Source: Klebsiella sp. BIGb0407 (GTDB lineage: Bacteria; Pseudomonadota; Gammaproteobacteria; Enterobacterales; Enterobacteriaceae). From it: a stretch of DNA of 64,000 bases. The notes below the pieces were generated by a model, which was not told the DNA's origin, did no database searches, and saw nothing but the letters and a program-made list of their open reading frames with translations. The stretch is from positions 1 through 64,000 of the forward strand of contig NZ_JANUEQ010000005.1 in NCBI RefSeq assembly GCF_024807845.1. Reading direction: 5' to 3'. The position numbers and the translations under genes are program-made. Positions 53,112 to 63,346 of the stretch are shown in pieces (position 1 is the stretch's first letter; the number at the start of each line of letters is the position of its first letter).

Positions 53112-53142
53112 AATGATGCTACAGACTCAAGATCTGTAGCAT
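53112..53142 (-). terminator. Terminator after the DUF2000 gene
   Basis: On the minus strand ATGCTACAGA / TCTGTAGCAT (10-bp stem, 7-nt loop) is followed by CATTTTTG, just behind the DUF2000 stop. The rest of 52919-53111 is AT-rich oxdC upstream sequence. Confidence 0.7.
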
Positions 53143-53147
53143 ATCTC

Positions 53148-53555
53148 TTATTTATGTAGCGCTAATCCCTTCAGGACTTTATCGACATCTTTTTTAGGTC
53201 CCTGAATCGCAATGCCTACAAAATCCATATTTTCAGCATTCTCAGCCATAAAGACTTCACGGTTAGCTTCATCGTGTCCGGTAGAAAACATGGCATAGAT
53301 ATAAGGAATAACACATAGCTCTCGTTCCAGCCCTTTACGGTGTACTTTCTGTAACTCGTCCCGGCTTGCTTCAAAAACCAGCATCGGCTGACCAGAAATA
53401 GCACCATACTGGCGATTCAGAGCATCAACATAGGGCTGCCCGATAATTTCCGGGACTGAAGATACAATCCCTGTAGCCAGAAAGGCGACGACATTTAAAC
53501 GCTGCCAGGTGGCTAAATCATTACGCACGATAAAGGCTATTTTGGTATCAAACAT
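53148..53555 (-). CDS. DUF2000 family protein
   Basis: A 135-aa protein with the DUF2000 hallmarks: 'KIAFIVRNDLATWQRLNVVAFLATGI' at the N-terminus, a central 'YGAISGQPMLVFEAS', and the C-terminal 'DFVGIAIQGPKKDVDKVLKGL'. Members are often encoded beside AraC-type regulators; the biochemical role is unknown. It lies 58 bp downstream of an AraC-family gene in the same direction, probably in one transcript. Confidence 0.8.
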   Translation of the reverse strand: MFDTKIAFIVRNDLATWQRLNVVAFLATGIVSSVPEIIGQPYVDALNRQYGAISGQPMLVFEASRDELQKVHRKGLERELCVIPYIYAMFSTGHDEANREVFMAENAENMDFVGIAIQGPKKDVDKVLKGLALHK

Positions 53556-53613
53556 GATGGGATATCTCTGGTTATGTCCGTTAAGACCGACATCATCAGA
53601 AATTACCGGTATC

Positions 53614-54465
53614 TCAGTCTAGAATGTTTGTGCACCGTCGCTGATAGGCCGCCGGACTTAATCTGTATGCGCGCTGGAACCAGCGTCCCATATGGCTTTG
53701 ATCGGAAAAGCCTACCCGATCGGCGACCAGTACAGGTTCGATACCTTTTGCCAGTAATACCCGTGCAGTACGGAGTCTGAGACGGACCAGATAAGCATGG
53801 GGTGATAGCCCGTAATGTTTTTTAAACTGACGGCTTAACCTAAAACGATCAATGCCTAACTGATGAGACAGTTCATCCAGCCCCATATCGGAAGCGATAT
53901 TCTCATGTAAATAGTCTCTTAGCTTTTCTATCTGGCGTGGTGAATTGCTTAAAAGCGACTGTGGTTTTTGAATAATATGGCGGGACAGCAGAGTCATCAG
54001 GTTATCTAACCCCTGGTCTCGTGCCAGTCGTCCTTCTTGCTGATGAATAGCGCAAAATGCCTGCTGAATAGCTGAGATTAACAGCGGATCATCAGTCAGA
54101 GTATTGCTGAAAGCGGACTCTATTCTGGAGATATCGCCTAAACCACGGCGCTGCATCATGGTTGATACCCAGTCCTGGGGCAGATACAACATCATATAGG
54201 TGAAGCCATTATCATCAATCGCATGACCGTCATGTACTGCACCGGGTTCAATCAGTATGGCCCTGCCTGGGGTACTGGTGTGTAAAAAACGATGGCAATT
54301 AAAGCGCTGCAGACCTTGCACTGTGACACCAACCAGCAACTCATCATGGTCATGTGCATCGTAAGCATGGCCCCTAAAATGGGCGTTAATACTTTCAATG
54401 CCGGTTTCATCATTACGTCGCAGATCCAGCCAGTCCTGGTTCAGCGGATCTTTTTGTGACGTCAT
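53614..54465 (-). CDS. AraC-family transcriptional regulator
   Basis: A 283-aa regulator with an N-terminal cupin-like sensor ('HDELLVGVTVQGLQRF', 'ILIEPGAVHDGHA') and a C-terminal double helix-turn-helix ('MGLDELSHQLGIDRFRLSRQFKKHYG' interrupted here, then 'PVLVADRVGFSDQSHMGRWF'). It is divergent from pstS. The adjacent DUF2000 gene is the most likely target. Confidence 0.85.
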   Translation of the reverse strand: MTSQKDPLNQDWLDLRRNDETGIESINAHFRGHAYDAHDHDELLVGVTVQGLQRFNCHRFLHTSTPGRAILIEPGAVHDGHAIDDNGFTYMMLYLPQDWVSTMMQRRGLGDISRIESAFSNTLTDDPLLISAIQQAFCAIHQQEGRLARDQGLDNLMTLLSRHIIQKPQSLLSNSPRQIEKLRDYLHENIASDMGLDELSHQLGIDRFRLSRQFKKHYGLSPHAYLVRLRLRTARVLLAKGIEPVLVADRVGFSDQSHMGRWFQRAYRLSPAAYQRRCTNILD

Positions 54466-54570
54466 TTCAAAATATCCTGATTCATTAACTCATTAATTTA
54501 TTGGATTAAATTATTTTATAATCCATTTGTTTACTGTGGATATGCGGTTGATTGTTACTTTTCTATTTCC

Positions 54571-54614
54571 GAGTCATAAAACTGTCATAAAACGTACATA
54601 TAGTTGTCACTAAA
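54571..54614 (+). promoter_or_regulatory. Tandem Pho boxes upstream of pstS
   Basis: Four 11-bp direct units run end to end: GAGTCATAAAA, CTGTCATAAAA, CGTACATATAG and TTGTCACTAAA. They match the PhoB consensus CTGTCAT plus an AT-rich 4-mer, so two PhoB dimers can bind head to tail, as at E. coli pstS. The array ends 64 bp before the pstS start. Confidence 0.92.
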
Positions 54615-54678
54615 TTGTCCTACTTTCTACCCTGTATTCAACTTAACAATATCTTACGAACATCTGGCAGGAGACATT

Positions 54679-55719
54679 ATGAACGTTATCCGTACTACTG
54701 TCGCAACGGTTGTTACCGCGGCGCTGGCCATGAGCTCTACCGCAGCATTTGCCGCTGCAAGCCTGACCGGTGCAGGTGCAACATTCCCTGCGCCAGTGTA
54801 TGCCAAATGGGCTGACACTTACCAAAAATCGACTGGTAATAAAGTAAACTACCAGGGTATCGGTTCTTCTGGTGGCGTGAAGCAAATTCTTGCTCATACC
54901 GTTGATTTTGGTGCTTCTGATGCGCCACTGTCAGATGAGAAATTAAAAGAAGATGGCCTGTTCCAGTTCCCTACCGTTATCGGTGGAGTGGTGATGGCTG
55001 TTAACTTACCGGGTCTGAAATCAGGTGAGTTAGTTCTGGACGGTAAAACTCTGGGTGACATCTATCTTGGTAATATCAAGAAGTGGAACGACCCGGCAAT
55101 TGCTAAGTTAAACCCGGGTTACAAGTTACCTGAGCAGGATATTGCGGTTGTTCGTCGTGCTGACGGCTCCGGTACTTCATATGTTTTCACCAGCTACCTG
55201 GCGAAAGTAAACCCTGAGTGGAAAGAAAAGATTGGTGCAGGTTCAACAGTAAACTGGCCGACAGGTCTGGGTGGCAAGGGTAACGACGGCATCGCCGCTT
55301 TCGTACAACGTCTGCCTGGTTCAATTGGTTATGTTGAGTATGCTTACGCTAAGCAAAATAATCTCGCTTATACCAAACTGGTTTCTGCTGATGGTTCAGC
55401 AATCAGACCAACAGAAGAAAACTTTGCTAATGCAGCTAAAGGCGCTGACTGGAGCAAAACTTTTGCCCAGGACCTGACGAATCAGAAAGGTGCAGATGCA
55501 TGGCCAATCACCTCTACTACCTTCATTCTGATTCACAAAGAGCAGAAGAAGCCAGAGCAGGGTGCTGAAGTACTGAAATTCTTTGACTGGGCTTACAAAG
55601 ACGGTGCTAAAGAAGCGAATGCTCTTGACTACGCAACTCTCCCGGAGTCAGTGGTTGAGCAAATTCGTGCAGCATGGAAAACAAACATCAAAGACAGCTC
55701 TGGTAAAGCGCTGTACTGA
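54679..55719 (+). CDS. pstS: Periplasmic phosphate-binding protein PstS
   Basis: Receptor of the high-affinity phosphate importer. A signal peptide (about residues 1-25, ending 'TAAFA') precedes '[18 protein letters not shown]'; phosphate-contact segments include '[11 protein letters not shown]', 'DFGASDAPL' and '[13 protein letters not shown]'. It is 346 aa as in E. coli. The start at 54679 follows CAGGAGA; an in-frame TTG/ATG-less extension upstream overlaps the Pho boxes. Confidence 0.98.
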   Translation: MNVIRTTVATVVTAALAMSSTAAFAAASLTGAGATFPAPVYAKWADTYQKSTGNKVNYQGIGSSGGVKQILAHTVDFGASDAPLSDEKLKEDGLFQFPTVIGGVVMAVNLPGLKSGELVLDGKTLGDIYLGNIKKWNDPAIAKLNPGYKLPEQDIAVVRRADGSGTSYVFTSYLAKVNPEWKEKIGAGSTVNWPTGLGGKGNDGIAAFVQRLPGSIGYVEYAYAKQNNLAYTKLVSADGSAIRPTEENFANAAKGADWSKTFAQDLTNQKGADAWPITSTTFILIHKEQKKPEQGAEVLKFFDWAYKDGAKEANALDYATLPESVVEQIRAAWKTNIKDSSGKALY

Positions 55720-55758
55720 TTGTAAAAATCCGGGATAACTGTATGTTATCCCGGTTAA

Positions 55759-58450
<2,692 letters not shown>

Positions 58451-58464
58451 TGCTGGAGAGTGCA

Positions 58465-59190
58465 ATGGATAACCTCAATCTGAATAAACATATTTCCGGC
58501 CAGTTTAACGCCGAGTTGGAATATATTCGCACCCAGGTAATGACAATGGGAGGGCTGGTTGAACAACAGCTTTCTGATGCCATTACTGCGATGCACAATC
58601 AAGACCGTGAACTGGCCCAGCGTGTTATCGAGGGGGACCATAAGGTCAATATGATGGAAGTAAGCATTGATGAAGCCTGTGTGCGCATCATTGCGAAACG
58701 CCAGCCAACAGCCAGTGATTTACGTCTGGTGATGGCCATCATTAAAACCATTGCTGAACTTGAACGTATTGGTGATGTGGCGGATAAAATCTGTCGCACG
58801 GCGCTGGAGAAGTTCTCCCGGCAGCATCAGCCACTGCTGGTGAGTCTGGAATCTCTGGGTCGCCATACGGTACAAATGTTACATGACGTACTTGATGCTT
58901 TCGCCCGTATGGATATGGATGAAGCGGTACGTATTTATCGCGAAGATAAGAAAGTGGATCAGGAGTATGAGGGCATTGTGCGTCAGCTGATGACTTATAT
59001 GATGGAAGATCCGCGAACTATTCCAAGCGTTCTGACCGCGCTGTTCTGTGCTCGTTCTATCGAGCGTATTGGCGACAGGTGCCAGAATATTTGTGAATAT
59101 ATTTTCTACTTCGTGAAGGGGCAGGATTTCCGCCATGTTGACGGTGACGAGTTAGATAAGTTACTGGCTAAAACATATCCTAAAGAATAA
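58465..59190 (+). CDS. phoU: Phosphate signalling regulator PhoU
   Basis: Cytosolic protein of two three-helix bundles that links PstSCAB to PhoR and keeps the Pho regulon off in excess phosphate. It is 241 aa. The two repeat motifs '[12 protein letters not shown]' and '[12 protein letters not shown]' carry the metal-binding residues. The start at 58465 ([12 protein letters not shown]) matches E. coli; an ATG 18 bp upstream overlaps the pstB end. Confidence 0.97.
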   Translation: MDNLNLNKHISGQFNAELEYIRTQVMTMGGLVEQQLSDAITAMHNQDRELAQRVIEGDHKVNMMEVSIDEACVRIIAKRQPTASDLRLVMAIIKTIAELERIGDVADKICRTALEKFSRQHQPLLVSLESLGRHTVQMLHDVLDAFARMDMDEAVRIYREDKKVDQEYEGIVRQLMTYMMEDPRTIPSVLTALFCARSIERIGDRCQNICEYIFYFVKGQDFRHVDGDELDKLLAKTYPKE

Positions 59191-59202
59191 AACGACCATG
59201 AC

Positions 59203-59223
59203 GGCGGGAATCTGTTTCCCGCC
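59203..59223. terminator. Hairpin between convergent phoU and yiiM
   Basis: GGCGGGAA / TTCCCGCC forms an 8-bp GC-rich stem with a 5-nt loop, 13 bp after phoU and 11 bp after yiiM. T-tracts are poor on both strands, so it may only weakly terminate. Confidence 0.45.
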
Positions 59224-59233
59224 ATCTCCCCGC

Positions 59234-59911
59234 TTACTTTCCCCATAAACGTCGCGAATTATCTTCTATTTTTCCTGAAATTCGGCGCTTCTGCATGGTA
59301 CGAGCCCAGCTGACTGATAAACCTGGTGCAGACAATAAGCGGTGATACTGTGAGTCATCAAATGGCATCGCCCAAGCGATAGCAATAGCTTCTGCCACCG
59401 TAATATCGCTGACGCGCGAGACTAATTCAAACGGCGAATCGCTGGAAACCATACCCTCGGCAATAACCCGATATAGCCAGCCACAGTAGCCGGAACTCTG
59501 CATACGCTCAGACATATCAGGGATACCAAAGTGAAAATTGAGTTTATAGCAGGGAGAGCGTGGCTGAGTGATTTGAATGAGTGCGTCACCCCAGCGAAAG
59601 ATATCTCCCATATAAACGTTCTGTTCTGTAAGTCCTTCGGTCGAGATATTTTCACCGAATGCCGGGGCATCAAAGCAGTCCGCCTGCTCGGGGAAGTATT
59701 GCGCCCAGTAACGGTAGTGTTCTCGTGGGTAGTGGCAGAGCGCTCTGTCCGGGCCGCCATGAACTACTTTCTCGGCTTGTTCATCACCGGTGAGGCCAAG
59801 TGGAGTGAGTAAAATGCCCCCTTCTTGTTGTACTTTAGCAATCGCGCTGGACTTGCTCCCGTTGTAATCACGAACTTTGCCAGCATAAACCTGAAGCGAA
59901 TAGTGGTGCAT
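59234..59911 (-). CDS. yiiM: MOSC-domain protein YiiM
   Basis: A 225-aa molybdenum-cofactor sulfurase C-terminal (MOSC) domain protein, of the type that reduces 6-N-hydroxylaminopurine in E. coli. Visible: 'VHGGPDRALCHYPREHYRYW' with the family His, 'PAFGENISTEGLTE' and the Cys in 'QPRSPCYKLNFHFG' that would bind molybdenum cofactor. It lies downstream of sodA, separated by that gene's terminator. Confidence 0.9.
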   Translation of the reverse strand: MHHYSLQVYAGKVRDYNGSKSSAIAKVQQEGGILLTPLGLTGDEQAEKVVHGGPDRALCHYPREHYRYWAQYFPEQADCFDAPAFGENISTEGLTEQNVYMGDIFRWGDALIQITQPRSPCYKLNFHFGIPDMSERMQSSGYCGWLYRVIAEGMVSSDSPFELVSRVSDITVAEAIAIAWAMPFDDSQYHRLLSAPGLSVSWARTMQKRRISGKIEDNSRRLWGK

Positions 59912-59936
59912 AAACGAACTCTCTGGTTTTGCAGAT

Positions 59937-59967
59937 ATAAAAAAAGCGAGCCATCAGGCTCGCTTTT
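59937..59967 (-). terminator. sodA terminator
   Basis: AAAAGCGAGCC / GGCTCGCTTTT forms an 11-bp stem with a 4-nt loop, flanked by A's on the plus strand that give a T-tract on the minus strand after sodA. Confidence 0.9.
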
Positions 59968-59986
59968 CTAAGGCGATAACGCAACC

Positions 59987-60607
59987 TTATTTTTTAGCGG
60001 CGAAACGTGCTGCTGCTTCGTCCCAGTTAACCACGTTCCAGTACTCTTTAGCGTAGTCCGGGCGACGGTTTTGGAATTTCAGGTAGTAAGCGTGTTCCCA
60101 GACATCCAGACCGATGATTGGGAAGCCTGATACGCCAGAGATAGCTTCACCCATCAATGGGCTGTCCTGGTTAGCAGTAGAAACTACAGCCAGTTTGTCA
60201 CCTTTCAGAACCAGCCAAGCCCAGCCAGAACCGAAACGGGTTGCTGCAGCTTTTTCGAATTCAGCTTTGAAAGCATCAACGCTACCGAAATCACGCTCGA
60301 TGGCGGCTTTCAGTTCACCTGAAAGCTCGGTGCCTTTTTTCAGGCCTTTCCAGAAGAAGCTGTGGTTTACGTGGCCGCCAGCGTTATTACGCAGAGGACC
60401 TTTTTTGTCAGCAGGAAGTTGATCCAGTTTGGTGATCAGCTCTTCTGCAGACAGGCTGGCGAACTCTGGCAGAGACTCCAGGGCAGCATTCGCGTTGTTA
60501 ACATAAGCCTGATGGTGTTTGCTGTGGTGGATTTCCATCGTTTCTTTATCGAAATGTGGTTCCAGTGCATCGTAAGCGTAAGGCAGGGATGGCAGGGTAT
60601 AGCTCAT
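59987..60607 (-). CDS. sodA: Manganese superoxide dismutase
   Basis: Cytosolic Mn-SOD, 206 aa as in E. coli. Metal ligands are visible: His27 in '[13 protein letters not shown]', the second His in '[13 protein letters not shown]', and Asp/His in '[16 protein letters not shown]'. The '[13 protein letters not shown]' stretch favours Mn over Fe. The upstream region has a Fur-like box on the promoter. Confidence 0.97.
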   Translation of the reverse strand: MSYTLPSLPYAYDALEPHFDKETMEIHHSKHHQAYVNNANAALESLPEFASLSAEELITKLDQLPADKKGPLRNNAGGHVNHSFFWKGLKKGTELSGELKAAIERDFGSVDAFKAEFEKAAATRFGSGWAWLVLKGDKLAVVSTANQDSPLMGEAISGVSGFPIIGLDVWEHAYYLKFQNRRPDYAKEYWNVVNWDEAAARFAAKK

Positions 60608-60669
60608 TTCATCGTCTCCGTTAACGTTGGGCGGCGGTCAAGCTGTAGCGCCGCGTAATCACTCAGTTC

Positions 60670-60711
60670 ATTATAGTTAATTAAACAGCCTTGAAAATGA
60701 TTATCAATGCC
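60670..60711 (-). promoter_or_regulatory. sodA promoter with Fur-like box
   Basis: On the minus strand a TATAAT -10 box (60670-60675) is preceded by GGCATTGATAATCATTTTC (60693-60711), which closely resembles the Fur consensus GATAATGATAATCATTATC and covers the -35 area. Iron-dependent repression of sodA is established in E. coli. From here to 61224 the DNA is AT-rich, with one isolated hairpin (60797-60827) and no supported gene. Confidence 0.75.
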
Positions 60712-60796
60712 GTATTAAAAATAAGGCTATATCTGTTAATCATAACCAGGATGCTTATTGGTATAAAGAATGCCACAAAAGCTCTCGGGCTGCATC

Positions 60797-60827
60797 ATTC
60801 CTGCTCAGAAGTGCTCTGAGCAGGAAT
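60797..60827. repeat. Isolated 12-bp perfect hairpin
   Basis: ATTCCTGCTCAG / CTGAGCAGGAAT with a 7-nt loop stands alone between the sodA promoter and the microcin-like gene. No T-tract follows on either strand. Confidence 0.7.
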
Positions 60828-61224
60828 CCCTGAATCGTTTAACATTCGATTTTGAGAGTTATCTGATAATCTCAATAAAGTCATCTATACATATTAGATG
60901 TTAGTTATTTCAGGTAGTTTACAAACGATTATTATTTTTAATAGTCCGTCATACTTTAAATTGTTTGAGTATTACTGACATTAAGATAACCGAGTGGTTT
61001 ATTTATAACAATGTATCAATTTCATTTCTTGCTTGATAACCTATTGAATTGCATGAAGTATGTTTTTGGGTTTTAATTATTTGGAGAAATATAATACATT
61101 GGATTGTAATTTGTAATTTAACGCAATTAAAACCTGATATTGTTCACGGGTACCTTTACGAAAGAATTGATTCTTTTATTATACGTATTATTTACCTCAA
61201 AAAATGAAATTCAAAGGAGTGAGT

Positions 61225-61464
61225 ATGAAAGTTATTAGTGATGATCTCTTGGACGTCGTTTCTGGTGCCGGCAGTGAGGGTGGAAATACGGGAGGTGGAT
61301 TCTCCTTCGGCTCAGTGATTGGCGGTGCTATTGGTAATGCCATTAATAGCCAGACAGGCGGGTCAATTGGATCCGCCGTTGGGGGTGGGCTCGGTGCACT
61401 CCTCGAGGGGCTAATTACAGCCTTCGTTTATAATCCTGCTGGTACAGTAACGAATAACCGTTGA
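61225..61464 (+). CDS. Class II microcin-like bacteriocin precursor
   Basis: A 79-aa peptide. The start at 61225 follows AAAGGAG by 5 bp. The first 15 residues (MKVISDDLLDVVSGA) have the form of a double-glycine-type leader: acidic and hydrophobic residues ending in V-S-G-A, as in the microcin V and L leaders known to me. The predicted mature peptide of 64 residues starts GSEGGNTGGG, has 19 Gly, GxxxG-like hydrophobic repeats ('SVIGGAIGNAI', 'SIGSAVGGGLGALL') and no Cys. A terminator follows directly. No dedicated ABC exporter, HlyD-like adaptor or obvious immunity gene lies in the window. Confidence 0.7.
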   Translation: MKVISDDLLDVVSGAGSEGGNTGGGFSFGSVIGGAIGNAINSQTGGSIGSAVGGGLGALLEGLITAFVYNPAGTVTNNR

Positions 61465-61475
61465 TAGAATGTCGG

Positions 61476-61512
61476 CTACCCGGTTTATTGAATATACTGG
61501 GTAGTCTTTTTT
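61476..61512. terminator. Terminator after the microcin-like gene
   Basis: CTACCCGGT / ACTGGGTAG (9-bp stem with one G-T pair) precedes CTTTTTTA on the plus strand, 11 bp after the stop. The AT-rich sequence on the other side may also serve the convergent CPBP gene. Confidence 0.8.
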
Positions 61513-61513
61513 A

Positions 61514-62175
61514 TCAAAAAAAGAAAATAAATGAATATTGAACCCCGATGATGATGGCATTCATCATCATATGTAAAACAACAGGCATGAGTATTCCATT
61601 GGACTTAACTCTTGCGAAGATAAGAACCAGCGAAATCAAAAAAAGGATGAGTACTGAGTATGAAGTATCGAAAATAATAACGATACGGGGATAGCTGCTA
61701 AATAAACATTTTCATTAAACCAGTATTTAAAGGTGTTAAACAGACATCCACGAAAGACTATTTCTTCATATGCGGGAACGATGAATATCAACAGGATACT
61801 ACTCAGCCAGAAAGAGTAGCTCTCTAATGTTACCTGAGTTACAACCCACTCTTCAGTCTTTTTTATCCCCAGCAACCCTGGAGCAAGAAACTGCAAAAGC
61901 AGGATAATTGCTAATAGCGGAAAGAAAACTTTTACATTAAAAGTGCCTTTTCCCAGCCCGGGACGTTTTATGAAAAACAAAAAATACAATGGAATCAGAA
62001 TGATAAGCTCAGTTACATACAAGGCAGGTAGTAGCATGTCATGAGTTATAAGATTATTGTCTTTAAATAACAGAGGCGTAAATGTTATGGCGACCATTAA
62101 TAAAAACATCGAAAAGCATCCGGAAGCTAATTTTGTTTTTTCTATATACTCATTACTGTATGTTTTTGGGGACAT
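61514..62175 (-). pseudogene. CPBP-family intramembrane metalloprotease, frameshifted
   Basis: From ATG 62175 the frame runs 179 codons to a TGA inside a T run, with CPBP motif 1 'EEIVFRG' and motif 2 'FSILH'. Immediately after, the -1 frame continues 'LISLVLIFARVKSNGILMPV' and 'LHMMMNAIIIG', supplying motif 3 (HxxxN), to a stop at 61514. One extra T in the T7 run (61638-61644) would restore a ~220-aa protein. CPBP proteins are often linked to bacteriocins as immunity or processing factors. A sequencing error, a true mutation, phase variation or programmed slippage could each explain it. Confidence 0.75.
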
Positions 62176-62260
62176 ATGTATACCCTCTTTAAATTATTTT
62201 AGGTATAGCACCCCTCTGATAAACCCGGTTATCAAATAACGCTTGCAGCTATAAATCTGA

Positions 62261-62632
62261 TTATCCGGTGCTCTCTACTGGCTTAATCAGCGGGCGATTC
62301 TCCTCACCCCAACGACACATCATATCGATAACCGGGATCAGCGATTTACCGCGCTCAGACAGGCTGTATTCCACTTTAGGTGGGATTTGCGGATACTCTT
62401 TGCGGATGACCAGGTCGTCTTTCTCCATTTCTTTTAAGGTCAGGCTCAGGGTTTTATAGGAGATAGTGCCGATACAGCGCTGTAGCTCATTAAACCTGAG
62501 CACCGGCTTATACTCTGTCAGCCAGTAGAGAATAATCATTTTATACTTCCCGCTTACCACTGACAGGGTGTAACCGTAGCCCGTCTCTTCCATGTTAATA
62601 CCGGTAGGAGAACAGAGGTCTTTTGTGGTCAT
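62261..62632 (-). CDS. HxlR-family transcriptional regulator
   Basis: A 123-aa winged-helix regulator with the HxlR core 'VSGKYKMIILYWL', 'FNELQRCIGTISYKTLSLTL' and 'KEYPQIPPKVEYSLSERG'. It is divergent from the oxidoreductase gene with a 104-bp gap, the typical regulator-target layout for quinone- or aldehyde-responsive HxlR proteins. The inducer is unknown. The first Cys (residue 7) is a candidate sensor. Confidence 0.88.
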   Translation of the reverse strand: MTTKDLCSPTGINMEETGYGYTLSVVSGKYKMIILYWLTEYKPVLRFNELQRCIGTISYKTLSLTLKEMEKDDLVIRKEYPQIPPKVEYSLSERGKSLIPVIDMMCRWGEENRPLIKPVESTG

Positions 62633-62736
62633 GGGTACTTTCCTCAGGGTTAGTATGTGTCATCGGTGTGCGTATTTTCTCTTTTGAAAGTATAACCTAT
62701 GATGCAGCAACAGCCCCCAGATAAGGAAAATTTACT

Positions 62737-63276
62737 ATGAAAACACTGGTCATCGTTGCCCATCCGGATATGAAAAATTCGGTGATTAATCAGAACTGGG
62801 TCAAGGCGTTACGGGCCGATCCAGAGTTGTATACCGTTCATGAATTGTATGCTGCCTACCCGGACGGGAAGATAGATGTGGCTTACGAGCAGAAGTTACT
62901 GGAAGCGCATGACAATATTATCCTGCAGTTCCCGATATACTGGTTCAGTAGCCCGCCATTGCTGAAGCAATGGCAGGATGATGTCCTGACTTATGGCTGG
63001 GCATATGGTTCTAAGAGTGGTTACAAAATGAAAGGCAAGAATGTGGCGCTGGCAGTCAGCGCGGGTATTCGTCTTGAAGATTTTGCTGAACAGGGACGCT
63101 ATAAATACTCTCTGGAAGAAGTGCTCAGACCCTTTGAGATGACCTTTAATTATATAAATTCGAACTATTTGCCACACTTTGGTTTTTATGGGACCGAGCT
63201 GGCAGGTGAAATTGCGCCGGAAGTACTGGCACAAAGCGCTGAGGATTATCGCAATTTTATAGCCAGTTTAGTCTGA
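62737..63276 (+). CDS. NAD(P)H oxidoreductase (flavodoxin-2/KefF-like)
   Basis: A 179-aa FMN-dependent quinone reductase-type protein. The N-terminal 'TLVIVAHPDMKNSVINQNW' binds phosphate of the flavin, and 'IILQFPIYWFSSPPLLKQWQDDVLTYGWAYG' is the family signature. It resembles KefF, YwrO and general stress protein 14. It probably detoxifies quinones or other electrophiles under control of the divergent HxlR regulator. Confidence 0.88.
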   Translation: MKTLVIVAHPDMKNSVINQNWVKALRADPELYTVHELYAAYPDGKIDVAYEQKLLEAHDNIILQFPIYWFSSPPLLKQWQDDVLTYGWAYGSKSGYKMKGKNVALAVSAGIRLEDFAEQGRYKYSLEEVLRPFEMTFNYINSNYLPHFGFYGTELAGEIAPEVLAQSAEDYRNFIASLV

Positions 63277-63346
63277 TTAAATGGCGATTAACGTATCAGA
63301 TATTATGCACTCATCGGATACGTTAACCTGTTATCAAAAAATGAAT

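Noticed and set aside
63290-63326. TTAACGTATC / GATACGTTAA inverted repeat between the oxidoreductase and kch-like genes
   Set aside because: Long loop and no T-tract; it could be a weak bidirectional 3' hairpin but is not convincing.
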